Shown: piece by piece, positions 1 through 8,283 of the stretch | Numbering within the stretch: position 1 is the first letter of the stretch | How the letters are laid out: each line of letters begins with the position of its first letter | Assembly (NCBI GenBank): GCA_016714645.1 | Contig: JADKCI010000004.1 | Coordinates: forward strand, 372,001 to 436,000 | Length of the DNA stretch: 64,000 nt | Direction: 5' to 3' | Source: Chromatiaceae bacterium | Lineage (GTDB): Bacteria; Pseudomonadota; Gammaproteobacteria; Chromatiales; Chromatiaceae | Translations under genes and position numbers: made by a program | The notes under the pieces: model-generated | What the model was told of the DNA's origin: nothing | The model's database searches: none | What the model saw: the letters and a program-made list of their open reading frames with translations, nothing else

Positions 1-1
1 C

Positions 2-463
2 TTAGGGGCGCTTGGCCCGGGACCGCTTGCGCCCCTGGAAGGCGGCGATCTGCTGGAGGATGGGCTGGAAGGGGATCTTGGCCAGGTCGCCGAAGCGGTC
101 GCTGGCGGCGTCCAGGACCTGGTCGATGTCGGGGATGTGAACGGGCACCGACTGATCGGGCTCCAGGGCGGCGTGGAGGCCGCGCAGGCCACCGACCTGC
201 ACGCGCATGGCCTGGGCGTGAGGTAGGGAGGGGCGCTGGTCGGTGGCCTTGAGGGCGAAGCGGGCGTTTCGACGGACCAGGGCCAGGAAGGCCTCGCAGC
301 GGGTCTGGGAGGCCGGGGCGCCGCAGCGCACGCCTTCGCGCTCGGCGATGCAGAAGCGCTGGGCGTGACGACAGTCGCCGTTGCGGGTGAGGAGGGTCTT
401 CTCGTAGGGACAGCCCTGCTCCCTGATGGCCTGATAGGCCTGGCGGAACATCTCTTGGTCCAT
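2..463 (-). CDS. Conserved cysteine-rich protein of unknown function
   Basis: This 153-residue protein is soluble, with no signal peptide or membrane segment. Its N-terminal half has spaced cysteines (GCPYEK, GDCRHAQRFC, VRCGAP, TRCEAF) that could bind a metal or an Fe-S cluster, and the C-terminus is basic (GRKRSRAKRP). It is the last gene of a grxC-hslR-unknown run: its ATG lies 20 nt after the hslR stop, so co-transcription is likely. I recognise no named family. A small metal-binding or redox protein is possible but unproven. The stop codon is at the very edge of the window, so the gene is complete. Confidence 0.7.
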   Translation of the reverse strand: MDQEMFRQAYQAIREQGCPYEKTLLTRNGDCRHAQRFCIAEREGVRCGAPASQTRCEAFLALVRRNARFALKATDQRPSLPHAQAMRVQVGGLRGLHAALEPDQSVPVHIPDIDQVLDAASDRFGDLAKIPFQPILQQIAAFQGRKRSRAKRP

Positions 464-483
464 GGGTGGGCTCTGGCTCCTGG

Positions 484-939
484 TCAGGTCCGTATCGGGG
501 GCTGGGTCTCCCCCTTGTCGGTGAAGCGGTCGATCTGGCGCCGGTCACGCTTGGTGGGGCGGCCGGGGCGGTCGGCGAGGGTCCCCAGCTCCCGGCGCTC
601 CCGCGCCAGGGCCTGGCGGCGCTCGCGGCTAGCCTCGCCTTCCGCGTAGAGGAGGGCGGCCTCGGCGGCGGGGCGGCGCTGGGGGGCGAGGGCCAGTACC
701 AGAACCTCCCAGACCAGGGAGTCCTTGTGGATGATCAGGCGTGCACCGGGGCGGATGGGACGGCCGGGCTTGGCGCCCTGGCCCTCGACCTCGATCTTGC
801 CGCCATTGATGGCCTCGGCGGCCAGTTGGCGGGTCTTGAAGAAGCGCGCGGCCCAGAGCCACTTGTCCAGGCGCTGCCCCTCGGCGGCGGCGGGCGCCCC
901 GGTTCCCGGACCCCCTGGCGAGCGGGCGGCCTGGCTCAT
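484..939 (-). CDS. hslR: S4-domain RNA-binding heat-shock protein Hsp15
   Basis: The product is 151 aa. Residues about 20-80 form an S4 RNA-binding domain (RLDKWLWAARFFKTRQLAAE, then the INGGKIEVEG strand), followed by the basic C-terminal tail typical of Hsp15 (GRPTKRDRRQIDRF). Hsp15 binds stalled 50S subunits carrying peptidyl-tRNA and helps recycle them. A longer in-frame reading upstream exists but overlaps grxC completely, so the ATG at 939 is chosen. That ATG overlaps the grxC stop in an ATGA arrangement, which implies translational coupling. Confidence 0.88.
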   Translation of the reverse strand: MSQAARSPGGPGTGAPAAAEGQRLDKWLWAARFFKTRQLAAEAINGGKIEVEGQGAKPGRPIRPGARLIIHKDSLVWEVLVLALAPQRRPAAEAALLYAEGEASRERRQALARERRELGTLADRPGRPTKRDRRQIDRFTDKGETQPPIRT

Positions 940-1190
940 AGGCCGAGCCGGGGGTCGAGTTCGCCGCGGGCCTCCAGGGTCGCCAGGTCGTCGTAGCCAC
1001 CCACGTGATAATCGTCGATGAAGATCTGGGGCACGGTCCGGCGCTGACTGCGCCGCATCATGAGGCGCATCTGCTCGGCATCCAGATCGACGCGGACCTC
1101 CTGGTAATCCACGCCCTTGCGCCGCAAGAGGTGCTTGGCGCGGTCGCAATAGGGACACAGAAGGGTGGAATAAATCATTACGGTGGGCAT
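936..1190 (-). CDS. grxC: Glutaredoxin 3
   Basis: This 84-residue protein has the dithiol glutaredoxin active site CPYC at residues 12-15, the TVP cis-proline loop (RRTVPQIFID) and the GGYDDL glutathione-binding turn. The length is normal for bacterial Grx3. It is a cytoplasmic thiol-disulfide reductant using glutathione. It is the first gene of the grxC-hslR-unknown run and is transcribed divergently from pepN; the 171 nt between them must hold both promoters. Confidence 0.95.
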   Translation of the reverse strand: MPTVMIYSTLLCPYCDRAKHLLRRKGVDYQEVRVDLDAEQMRLMMRRSQRRTVPQIFIDDYHVGGYDDLATLEARGELDPRLGL

Positions 1191-1361
1191 CTTGGTTGCC
1201 TGCGATTTTCGTTTTTCAAGGTCGGGAATGGCCTGGCCGGTTGAAATTGGCGCTGCGGGCCGGAATTAAAGTCTTATGTTTGGCACCTCGGGGTCCCCTT
1301 GCCCTTGTAATGCCCGGTCCCCGCTCCGTCAAGGCGTTTCATCACTCGCGCGAGGAGTCCC

Positions 1362-3995
1362 ATGCCCAGCACCGCCCCCACCCTCATCCGTCTCGCGGAC
1401 TACCGCTCCCCCGATTTCCTCATTGACACCGTGGCGCTGAGCTTCCGGTTGGCGGCGGCGGAGACCCAGGTGGCGGCCACTCTGGAACTGCGCCGCAACC
1501 CGGCGGCGACGCGGGGTGATGGCGGCCTGAGGCTGGATGGGGAGGGGCTCGAACTGGAAGGGATCGCCCTGGACGGCCGGGAACTGGTACCTCATGAATA
1601 TGCTGTCGATGACGAAGCCCTGACCCTCTTCCAGGTGCCGGACCGGTTTCGCCTAGAGACGCGGGTGCGTATCCACCCCGACCGGAATACCGCCCTGGAG
1701 GGTCTGTATCTCTCCAATGGCATGCTCTGCACCCAATGCGAGGCGCAGGGCTTTCGCCGTATCACCTATTTCCTGGATCGCCCCGATGTCATGGCCCGCT
1801 TCTCCGTCAGCCTGGAGGCGGACCGGGGCCAGTATCCGGTCCTGCTCGCCAATGGCAATCCGGCCGGGACCGAGGAGCTGCCGGATGGCCGCCATCGGGC
1901 CTGCTGGGATGATCCCTTTCCCAAGCCCAGTTATCTCTTCGCTCTGGTCGCGGGGGATCTGAGTCGGGTCTCGGACCGCTTTCGCACCGCCTCCGGGCGG
2001 AAGGTGGCGCTGAATATCTGGGTTGAGCCGGAAAACCTGGATAAGTGCGGCCACGCCATGCGGGCTCTCAAGAATGCCATGGGCTGGGACGAGGACCGCT
2101 ACGGGCGGGAGTACGACCTGGATGTCTATAACATTGTCGCCGTCAGCCACTTCAACATGGGCGCCATGGAGAACAAGGGCCTCAATATTTTCAACGCCAA
2201 GGCCGTGCTGGCAAGCCCGGATACGGCCACCGATCAGGACTTTCAGTGGGTCGAGGGAGTCATTGCCCACGAATACTTCCATAACTGGTCGGGTAACCGC
2301 GTCACCTGCCGGGATTGGTTCCAGTTGAGCCTCAAGGAGGGCTTCACCGTCTTCCGGGATCAGGAGTTCTCCGCGGACCGTGGCTCCCGGGGCGTCAAAC
2401 GCATTGCCGACGTGCGCCAGTTGCGCGCCCGCCAGTTCGCCGAGGACTCGGGCCCCCTGGCCCACCCGGTGCGGCCGGAGTCCTACATCGAGATCAGCAA
2501 TTTCTATACCGCCACCGTTTACGAGAAGGGCGCGGAACTGGCGCGGATGCTGGCCCAACTGCTGGGGCCCGCCCTGTTTCGGCGCGCCACTGACCTCTAT
2601 TTCAGCCGCCATGACGGCCAGGCAGTGACGACGGATGACTTTGTCGCCTGCATGGAGGCGGTGAGCGGGCGGGATCTTGGCCAGTTCAAGCGCTGGTACA
2701 GCCAGGCGGGGACCCCGGAGCTTGAGATCGTCGGGACCCATGACCCCGCTGCCCAGACCTATGAAATGCGGGTGCGCCAGCAGACCCCGCCCACCCCGGG
2801 GCAGCCCCTCAAGCAGGCCCTGCATATCCCGCTGGCCCTGGGCCTGCTCGACCACCAGGGCCGGGATCTGGCGCCGCGACTCGCGGGGGAGACGGGGGTG
2901 GTCCGGGCGGGCACCCGGCTGCTGGAGGTGCGGGAGCCGGAGCAGGTCTTCCGCTTTGTCGAGATGCCCGAGCCGCCCTTGCCCTCCTTGCTGCGCGGCT
3001 TCTCGGCCCCCGTTAAGGTCCGTTTTGACTATAGCGATGCGGATCTCCTCTTCCTCATGGCCCATGATAGCGATGGGTTCAACCGCTGGGAGGCGGCTCA
3101 GACCCTGGCCCAGCGACTCCTGCTGGCCTGGGTGGCGGAGCCGGAGCGGCCGATCCCGGCGGGCTTTTTCGAGGCCGGCCGACGCGCCCTGACGGATCCG
3201 CGGGCGGAGCCGGCCCTGATCGCGGAGATCCTGACCCTGCCCAGCGAGTCTTATCTGGGGGATCAAATGGCGGTGGTCGCCGTGGAGGCGATCCATCGGG
3301 CCCGCGAGGCCCTCCTGTCCCGACTGGGGCAGGAACTGCGGGAGGAGTTCCGGTCGAGTTATGACAGGAACCAGGAGAGCGGACCCTACGAGCCCAGCCC
3401 CGAGGCCATGGGCCGGCGCGCCCTCAAGAACCTTTGTCTGGGCTACCTGGTAGCGGCGGGGGAGGGCGAGGCCCTGGGGCTCTGTCGGGACCAGTTCGCG
3501 GCTGGCCACAACATGACGGACCAGATCGCCGCCCTGCGGCTGCTGGTGGATGCGGGCAGCGCGGCCGGGGCGGCGGCCCTGGCGGCCTTTTATGATCAGT
3601 GGGCCGGCGATGCCCTGGTCCTCGATAAATGGTTCGCCATCCAGGCGAGCGCCAAGGGGCCGGGGACCCTGGAGCGGGTGCGGGGCCTGCTGGGGCATCC
3701 CGCCTACAGCCCCACCAACCCGAACCGGGTGCGCAGCCTGGTGGCCAGCTTCTGCGCCAACCCCGTGCCCTTCCATGCCCCCGATGGCGCCGGCTATGCC
3801 TTTCTGCGCGAGCGCATCCTCGAACTGGATCCCCTCAACCCCCAGATCGCCGCCCGCATGCTCCAGTCCCTGGTCCGCTGGCGCCGCTACGACGCCCATC
3901 GCCAGGGCCTGATGCGGGCGGAACTGGAAAGCATCCTGGCTGTCGGGAAGCTGTCGAAGGATGTCTACGAAGTGGCCGTCAAGGGCCTGGCCTGA
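1362..3995 (+). CDS. pepN: Aminopeptidase N (M1 zinc metallopeptidase)
   Basis: The product is 877 aa, close to the roughly 870 aa of the E. coli enzyme. It is a cytoplasmic broad-specificity N-terminal exopeptidase used in protein turnover. The exopeptidase motif GAMEN is at residues 267-271 and the zinc site HEYFH at 303-307, with the downstream glutamate in LKEGFTVFRDQEF. The N-terminal beta domain precedes these, and a long alpha-helical C-terminal domain follows, as in PepN. The start has a strong SD (AGGAG) a few bases upstream. A 920-codon open frame on the opposite strand is a GC-rich shadow. Confidence 0.97.
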   Translation: MPSTAPTLIRLADYRSPDFLIDTVALSFRLAAAETQVAATLELRRNPAATRGDGGLRLDGEGLELEGIALDGRELVPHEYAVDDEALTLFQVPDRFRLETRVRIHPDRNTALEGLYLSNGMLCTQCEAQGFRRITYFLDRPDVMARFSVSLEADRGQYPVLLANGNPAGTEELPDGRHRACWDDPFPKPSYLFALVAGDLSRVSDRFRTASGRKVALNIWVEPENLDKCGHAMRALKNAMGWDEDRYGREYDLDVYNIVAVSHFNMGAMENKGLNIFNAKAVLASPDTATDQDFQWVEGVIAHEYFHNWSGNRVTCRDWFQLSLKEGFTVFRDQEFSADRGSRGVKRIADVRQLRARQFAEDSGPLAHPVRPESYIEISNFYTATVYEKGAELARMLAQLLGPALFRRATDLYFSRHDGQAVTTDDFVACMEAVSGRDLGQFKRWYSQAGTPELEIVGTHDPAAQTYEMRVRQQTPPTPGQPLKQALHIPLALGLLDHQGRDLAPRLAGETGVVRAGTRLLEVREPEQVFRFVEMPEPPLPSLLRGFSAPVKVRFDYSDADLLFLMAHDSDGFNRWEAAQTLAQRLLLAWVAEPERPIPAGFFEAGRRALTDPRAEPALIAEILTLPSESYLGDQMAVVAVEAIHRAREALLSRLGQELREEFRSSYDRNQESGPYEPSPEAMGRRALKNLCLGYLVAAGEGEALGLCRDQFAAGHNMTDQIAALRLLVDAGSAAGAAALAAFYDQWAGDALVLDKWFAIQASAKGPGTLERVRGLLGHPAYSPTNPNRVRSLVASFCANPVPFHAPDGAGYAFLRERILELDPLNPQIAARMLQSLVRWRRYDAHRQGLMRAELESILAVGKLSKDVYEVAVKGLA

Positions 3996-4024
3996 GCGTG
4001 GATAAGGAACTGGAGAAGACCGAA

Positions 4025-4339
4025 ATGACCCACGACCACCCCGCTTTGACGCGGGTAAACCTCGATCCCGACCCGCCCCTGGTGGACTACCTGGGCGCCA
4101 TGGGTCTGGCGGATCGGGAAGCAAGAGCCCGCATGGGTGATTGCATACTGCTGTCCTGGTACGACCGGGACCGGGATTTCGAGTCGCCCCAGCACTCCAG
4201 CGAGTGCCACCTCGACTGCGCGACGCCCGGCTACGTGGACTATGGCATCCACCACGGCGCCACCCTGATGCTGGATATCGAGGACGGGCGTTTCGTCTTT
4301 TTCTACCTGTCCCTGGAGCTGTCGACCCAAAACACCTGA
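4025..4339 (+). CDS. Small conserved protein of unknown function
   Basis: This 104-residue acidic protein is tied to pepN: its ATG lies 29 nt after the pepN stop and has an SD (GGAG) about 9 nt upstream. A GTG at 3998 in the same frame is an alternative start. It has no signal peptide or membrane segment. Visible features are a conserved-looking core (MGDCILLSWYDRDRDFES), two further cysteines (SSECHLDC) and a hydrophobic C-terminal strand (RFVFFYLSLEL). I do not recognise the family. The end of the gene is directly followed by a dispersed palindromic repeat. Confidence 0.65.
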   Translation: MTHDHPALTRVNLDPDPPLVDYLGAMGLADREARARMGDCILLSWYDRDRDFESPQHSSECHLDCATPGYVDYGIHHGATLMLDIEDGRFVFFYLSLELSTQNT

Positions 4340-4353
4340 GCCTTCGGTATTTC

Positions 4354-4453
4354 GGGCCGGGTGGTGTCTCGCGGGGGACGCCGTAAATACCTCCCTGTAG
4401 GCTTGACGACAGCATCCTTGCTGTCGATACCCCCGCCAGTCCCTACCCGGCCC
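4354..4453 (-). repeat. Dispersed palindromic repeat, copy 1
   Basis: This is one of three copies of an element of about 100 bp in the window (others at 12008 and 21451); this copy is inverted relative to them. The ends form a long inverted repeat (GGGCCGGGTGG against its complement). Inside is a small perfect hairpin with the core GACAGCAAGGATGCTGTC, then the conserved tract ending ACGGCGTCCCCCGC. It lies in the convergent gap between the gene at 4025 and the MscK-type gene at 4517. It has no coding capacity, so it fits a REP- or MITE-like non-autonomous element. Confidence 0.85.
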
Positions 4454-4516
4454 TGCCGAAGCGTGACTCGCGCAGGGTATAAGTCGGGTCGGCGGTTCCC
4501 GCCAGGCCCTGGGGCC

Positions 4517-7500
4517 TCAGACCGGTGACTCCACCCCGGGCCCGGGCCTTCCGGGGCCTTCGCGGCGGATACGCACCTCCAGGGGGTCGGAGGCACGTAA
4601 GTGAATATCACGCTGCGGGAAGGCGAGGGAAATGCCATGGGCGCGGAATTTGTCCAGAATTATCTGTTGCAGATCCGAAATGACCGGCACCCGATCCTCC
4701 ACCTCCGAGACAAAACCGCGCGCCTGCAGCATCAAGGCGCTATCGCCAAAGCGTTCAAAAATGAAGCTGGGCTCCGGCTCCTTCAGTACCCGCTCATTGC
4801 CCGCCACCGCCTCCTCCATGAGTCGTATCGCCAGGCGCACGTCGTCGTCGTAATCGATGCCGACGCTGATGACGACCCGGTTCAGGGAATCGCTCAGGGT
4901 CCAGTTCAGCAGGTGGTTGGTGATGAATTCCTTGTTGGGGACCAGGAGCTCCTGGCGGTCCCAGTTGCGTACCGTGGTGGCGCGGATGCGGATCTTGGTC
5001 ACGGTACCCGTGGTTTGGCCGATGGTCACCACGTCACCCACCCGCACCGGGCGCTCGAACAGGATGATGATGCCGCTGATGAAGTTGGCCACGATCTCCT
5101 GCAGGCCGAAGCCGATACCCACGCTCAGGGCCGCCACCAGCCATTGAACCCGCCCCCAGGAGATGCCCAGGGTGCTGGAAACCGTCATGACGGCGAGGGC
5201 GATGAGTATGTAGGCGGTGAGGGTCTTGATGGCGTAGCGGGCCCCGGAGGAAACGGAAAAGCGATCCAGCAGGAGGATCTCCAGGAGGGCCGGCAGGTTG
5301 CGGACGGCGATGGTGGCCATGGCAATAGTGGCGAGGATGAAGGCTACGCTGGCCAGGGAAAAGGTCTTGAGCTTCTCCTCGCCGTCCACCAGGCCCATGT
5401 AGGTCCAGAGGGCGATGTCCTGGAGTCGGGTAAAGGCGGGTACGACGTCGGACCAGATGGCCCAGAGGCCCAGCAGGGCCCCCACGAAGATAACGGCGTT
5501 GAGCAGGCGCCGGGTCTGCTCGTCCAGGGTCACCAATTCCATGCGCCGCTCCGCGACCGGGTGGACGGTCCCGGGGCTGGCATCGGAATCCCTGTGCTCC
5601 GGGGGATGATCCAGGGCGGCCTGCAGCGCCAGGCGGCGGTGAGTGACCCCGAGCCAGCGCAGGATGGATTGCTGCAGGATCACCAGAATCAGGATCAGCC
5701 AGAGCTGCTTGACCAGGGAACCGAAGAGGGTGGCGGCGGTATAGACAAAACCGGCAATAGCCAGCGCGGACAGCCCCAGGGGGATGGCGAGGATGCCGAA
5801 ATACCAAAAAAGCCGTAGCCGGTTGGGCCACCCCTCCGGGTGCAGGGATAGGTAATTCTGCAGGACGCCCTGGGTGGGATGGATGAGCCGGCCCAGGAAG
5901 AGAGTCAGGCCCAGCATGAGGGCGATCAGGCTGAGACGTTGGAGCCCGAGGCCGAAAGTAGCGTTGGGATCGGCGAAGAGCAGGGCGACGACGAAGGCGA
6001 TGGGCACCAGGAGCGCCGATGCCCAGGTCAGTTGGCGCCGGATCAGGCTCAGGACCGACCCGGTCCAGCGGAAATGACGGTCGGCCACCCCGCCGGGCAT
6101 GCACAGCAGTTTGAAAAAGCGCAGCGAAAAGAAGCCCGATGAGACGGCAATCAGGGCGAAGCCAACGCCCTTGGTGAAGGTCGTCGCCGCTGGCGACACC
6201 TCCAGTCGCCAGCCCAGGTCGGCCATCAGGAGGGGCCAGCCCAGGGCCAGAAGGATGGTGTAGGCCAGCCCAGCGAGGGTATGACGGAAGCTGTCGGTCT
6301 GGACCCGCCGCAGGCGCTCGGCGCCGTTGAGAATGGCCAGCCTATAAAACCGCTGCCGAAAGATCAGCCAGACCAGGGGGGCCAGGGTGATCCAGAAGAC
6401 CGGTGACCCGCTCGCCTCGTACAGGAGCACTTGGCCGACCTGCAACCAGTGGGCGGGTGTTAACAGCCAGGCCAGGCCGCGGGGCACCGAGGTGAAGCCG
6501 TCCATTCCCATGATGGGCGGGGCGCTGCGGGTCCACAAGAGATGCTGGGCCAGAAACTCCTGGTAGGCGTTGACGGTGCGCAGCAGTTCCTGGGCGGCGA
6601 AGTCCAGTTCGCCCAAGAGGCGCAGGTAGGCCTGGTTAGCCTCCTGGGCCTGGCCGAGGAGTTCCCGCTGACGTTCGAGCTGCTCCCGGACCTGGGCCCG
6701 CAGCTCGGGCGTGACTTCCGCGGCGGGTAGCGAGGCCAGGCGCTCATCGACCTGGCCATCCAGGTCGCGCAGGCGCTGCAGGTCCTCGTTGTAGCGGATC
6801 TCGCGCAGACTGGCGTCGGCGATACGATGTTCCCGCTCGCGGTTGGCCTGCTCGATCTCGGCGATATCCGGGAGTTGCTGGCGGCTGTTCAGCAGGACCT
6901 GGCCCATGGCCTCGGTGAGCCCGGAAATCTCCATCCGTTGTCGGGTGTTGCGGTATTCCTCCTCCAGCCGCTTGGCCTGGGCGCGGAGCTGAGTCAGTTC
7001 GGCCGTGACGGCGCCCTGGGCGCCCGTGGCCTCGCCGAGCTTCTCGGTCAGGTCGGCGTTAACCGCCGCCAGTTCCCCCACCAGAGGGTGCCGCCCCGAG
7101 GCGGCGACCGTAGCCGCCTCGGCCTGCCGCTTGGCCAGCTCCGCTTCGGCGAGGCGGCGCTGACTCAACGCCTCCCGGAGAAGGGCGACACGGGTCTGGG
7201 TGCTTTTGAGCTCCAGTTGGTGCTTGTCGCGTTCCGCCCGCAAGAGATCCTCGCGCACGCCCTGGGACAGGATCTCCCGATCCAGACGCGCCAGCTCGGC
7301 GCGCAAGGCGCGTTGGCGCGTGTCTTGAGTCAGGAGACGGGCCTCCTTGGTGGCCGCGGTTTCGCCTTCCGGGGCCGGCTGTGCGACCTCCGTCGCAAGA
7401 TCATCCAGGGCCTTCCGGCTGTCCTGAATACTTTGCCGGGCAGCCGTCAGGGTTTGGGGCCAGTCCGAGAGGCTTTTGTCCAACTCGCCGAGGCGGGTGG

Positions 7501-7981
7501 TGAGGGTGGCCTCGTCGGCGCCCGCCTGGGTGAGATGCTGTTCGAGTTCGAGGATCGGGATATCGTCCCTGGGGGCCTGCGGCTTGTCGTCGGCTTTAGC
7601 CCGCAGGACCTCGATTTCCTTGCGCAGGCGCTGGATCTCGGTCGGCGCGTTCTCCAGGGTCTGGGCCAGGGCCGCCGCCTTGGCCTCCTGGTTGCGCATG
7701 ACCTCTAGGTTGCTGAGGGCCTTGCGGTAGAGTTCGGTCAAACGCTTGGCGGTCTCGGCATCGCTGGCGCCCTCCAGTTCCTTGATGCGGGTCTCGATCA
7801 GGCGAATGGTGGTCGCGGGGTCTTCCTTGGCGGCGAGGATGTCGCTGACGACCTGCCGATTATCTTCCTCCCGCGCGGCGTCGGGCTTGGCCTTGCCCTC
7901 GGGCGCGGCCAGGGCATGACCGGCGCCCAGGCAGAGCCAGGCCAGCAGGAGGATCAGGGAACCGAGGCGGGTAAGGGGCAA
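4517..7981 (-). CDS. Large mechanosensitive channel of the MscK/MscM type
   Basis: The protein is about 1154 aa. A signal peptide (LTRLGSLILLLAWLCLGAGHALA) leads into a long periplasmic coiled-coil region (about residues 30-500, rich in E, A, R and L). Many membrane segments follow, and then the conserved MscS pore helix and beta domain near the C-terminus (GIGFGLQEIVANFISGIIIL, then RPVRVGDVV and NWDRQELLVPN). Such channels open under membrane tension and release solutes during hypo-osmotic shock. I chose the TTG at 7981 because it has CGGAG 7 nt upstream and starts exactly at the signal peptide; a TTG at 8038 would add 19 non-signal residues. Confidence 0.9.
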   Translation of the reverse strand: MPLTRLGSLILLLAWLCLGAGHALAAPEGKAKPDAAREEDNRQVVSDILAAKEDPATTIRLIETRIKELEGASDAETAKRLTELYRKALSNLEVMRNQEAKAAALAQTLENAPTEIQRLRKEIEVLRAKADDKPQAPRDDIPILELEQHLTQAGADEATLTTRLGELDKSLSDWPQTLTAARQSIQDSRKALDDLATEVAQPAPEGETAATKEARLLTQDTRQRALRAELARLDREILSQGVREDLLRAERDKHQLELKSTQTRVALLREALSQRRLAEAELAKRQAEAATVAASGRHPLVGELAAVNADLTEKLGEATGAQGAVTAELTQLRAQAKRLEEEYRNTRQRMEISGLTEAMGQVLLNSRQQLPDIAEIEQANREREHRIADASLREIRYNEDLQRLRDLDGQVDERLASLPAAEVTPELRAQVREQLERQRELLGQAQEANQAYLRLLGELDFAAQELLRTVNAYQEFLAQHLLWTRSAPPIMGMDGFTSVPRGLAWLLTPAHWLQVGQVLLYEASGSPVFWITLAPLVWLIFRQRFYRLAILNGAERLRRVQTDSFRHTLAGLAYTILLALGWPLLMADLGWRLEVSPAATTFTKGVGFALIAVSSGFFSLRFFKLLCMPGGVADRHFRWTGSVLSLIRRQLTWASALLVPIAFVVALLFADPNATFGLGLQRLSLIALMLGLTLFLGRLIHPTQGVLQNYLSLHPEGWPNRLRLFWYFGILAIPLGLSALAIAGFVYTAATLFGSLVKQLWLILILVILQQSILRWLGVTHRRLALQAALDHPPEHRDSDASPGTVHPVAERRMELVTLDEQTRRLLNAVIFVGALLGLWAIWSDVVPAFTRLQDIALWTYMGLVDGEEKLKTFSLASVAFILATIAMATIAVRNLPALLEILLLDRFSVSSGARYAIKTLTAYILIALAVMTVSSTLGISWGRVQWLVAALSVGIGFGLQEIVANFISGIIILFERPVRVGDVVTIGQTTGTVTKIRIRATTVRNWDRQELLVPNKEFITNHLLNWTLSDSLNRVVISVGIDYDDDVRLAIRLMEEAVAGNERVLKEPEPSFIFERFGDSALMLQARGFVSEVEDRVPVISDLQQIILDKFRAHGISLAFPQRDIHLRASDPLEVRIRREGPGRPGPGVESPV

Positions 7982-8283
7982 GGTATGACTCCGTTGGGGT
8001 GGGCTTCCTATGGTCCCGCCACGGCTCCCGGGAAGCAAGCCGGCGAGGCGAGATGACCTTAGCCGAGACCCTGATTAGGGCCGCCAGGCGGGGTCTTGGC
8101 GGGGAATCCTCACCCGAGTTGGTGTTCAGGGCGAGGATTGCGGGCTTGGCAAAGGAAAACCTTGTCAATTTCCGCGCGGACTGGCTATAGTTCAGTTACG
8201 TTGCCCGCGCCAGCGACGCCAACAAGTAATAACCTTGCGGCGCCTTATTGTGTTTTTTTGTTTTAGAAAGGGAGGGGGAATCC

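Noticed and set aside
1653..4415. A 920-codon open frame on the minus strand opposite pepN
   Set aside because: It is antisense to a clear aminopeptidase gene, has no domain and low-complexity G/Q/R/P-rich sequence, and reflects third-position GC bias.
4601..5818. A 405-codon plus-strand open frame inside the MscK-type gene
   Set aside because: It is the mirror frame of conserved channel sequence, G/D/Q-rich, with no SD or homology.
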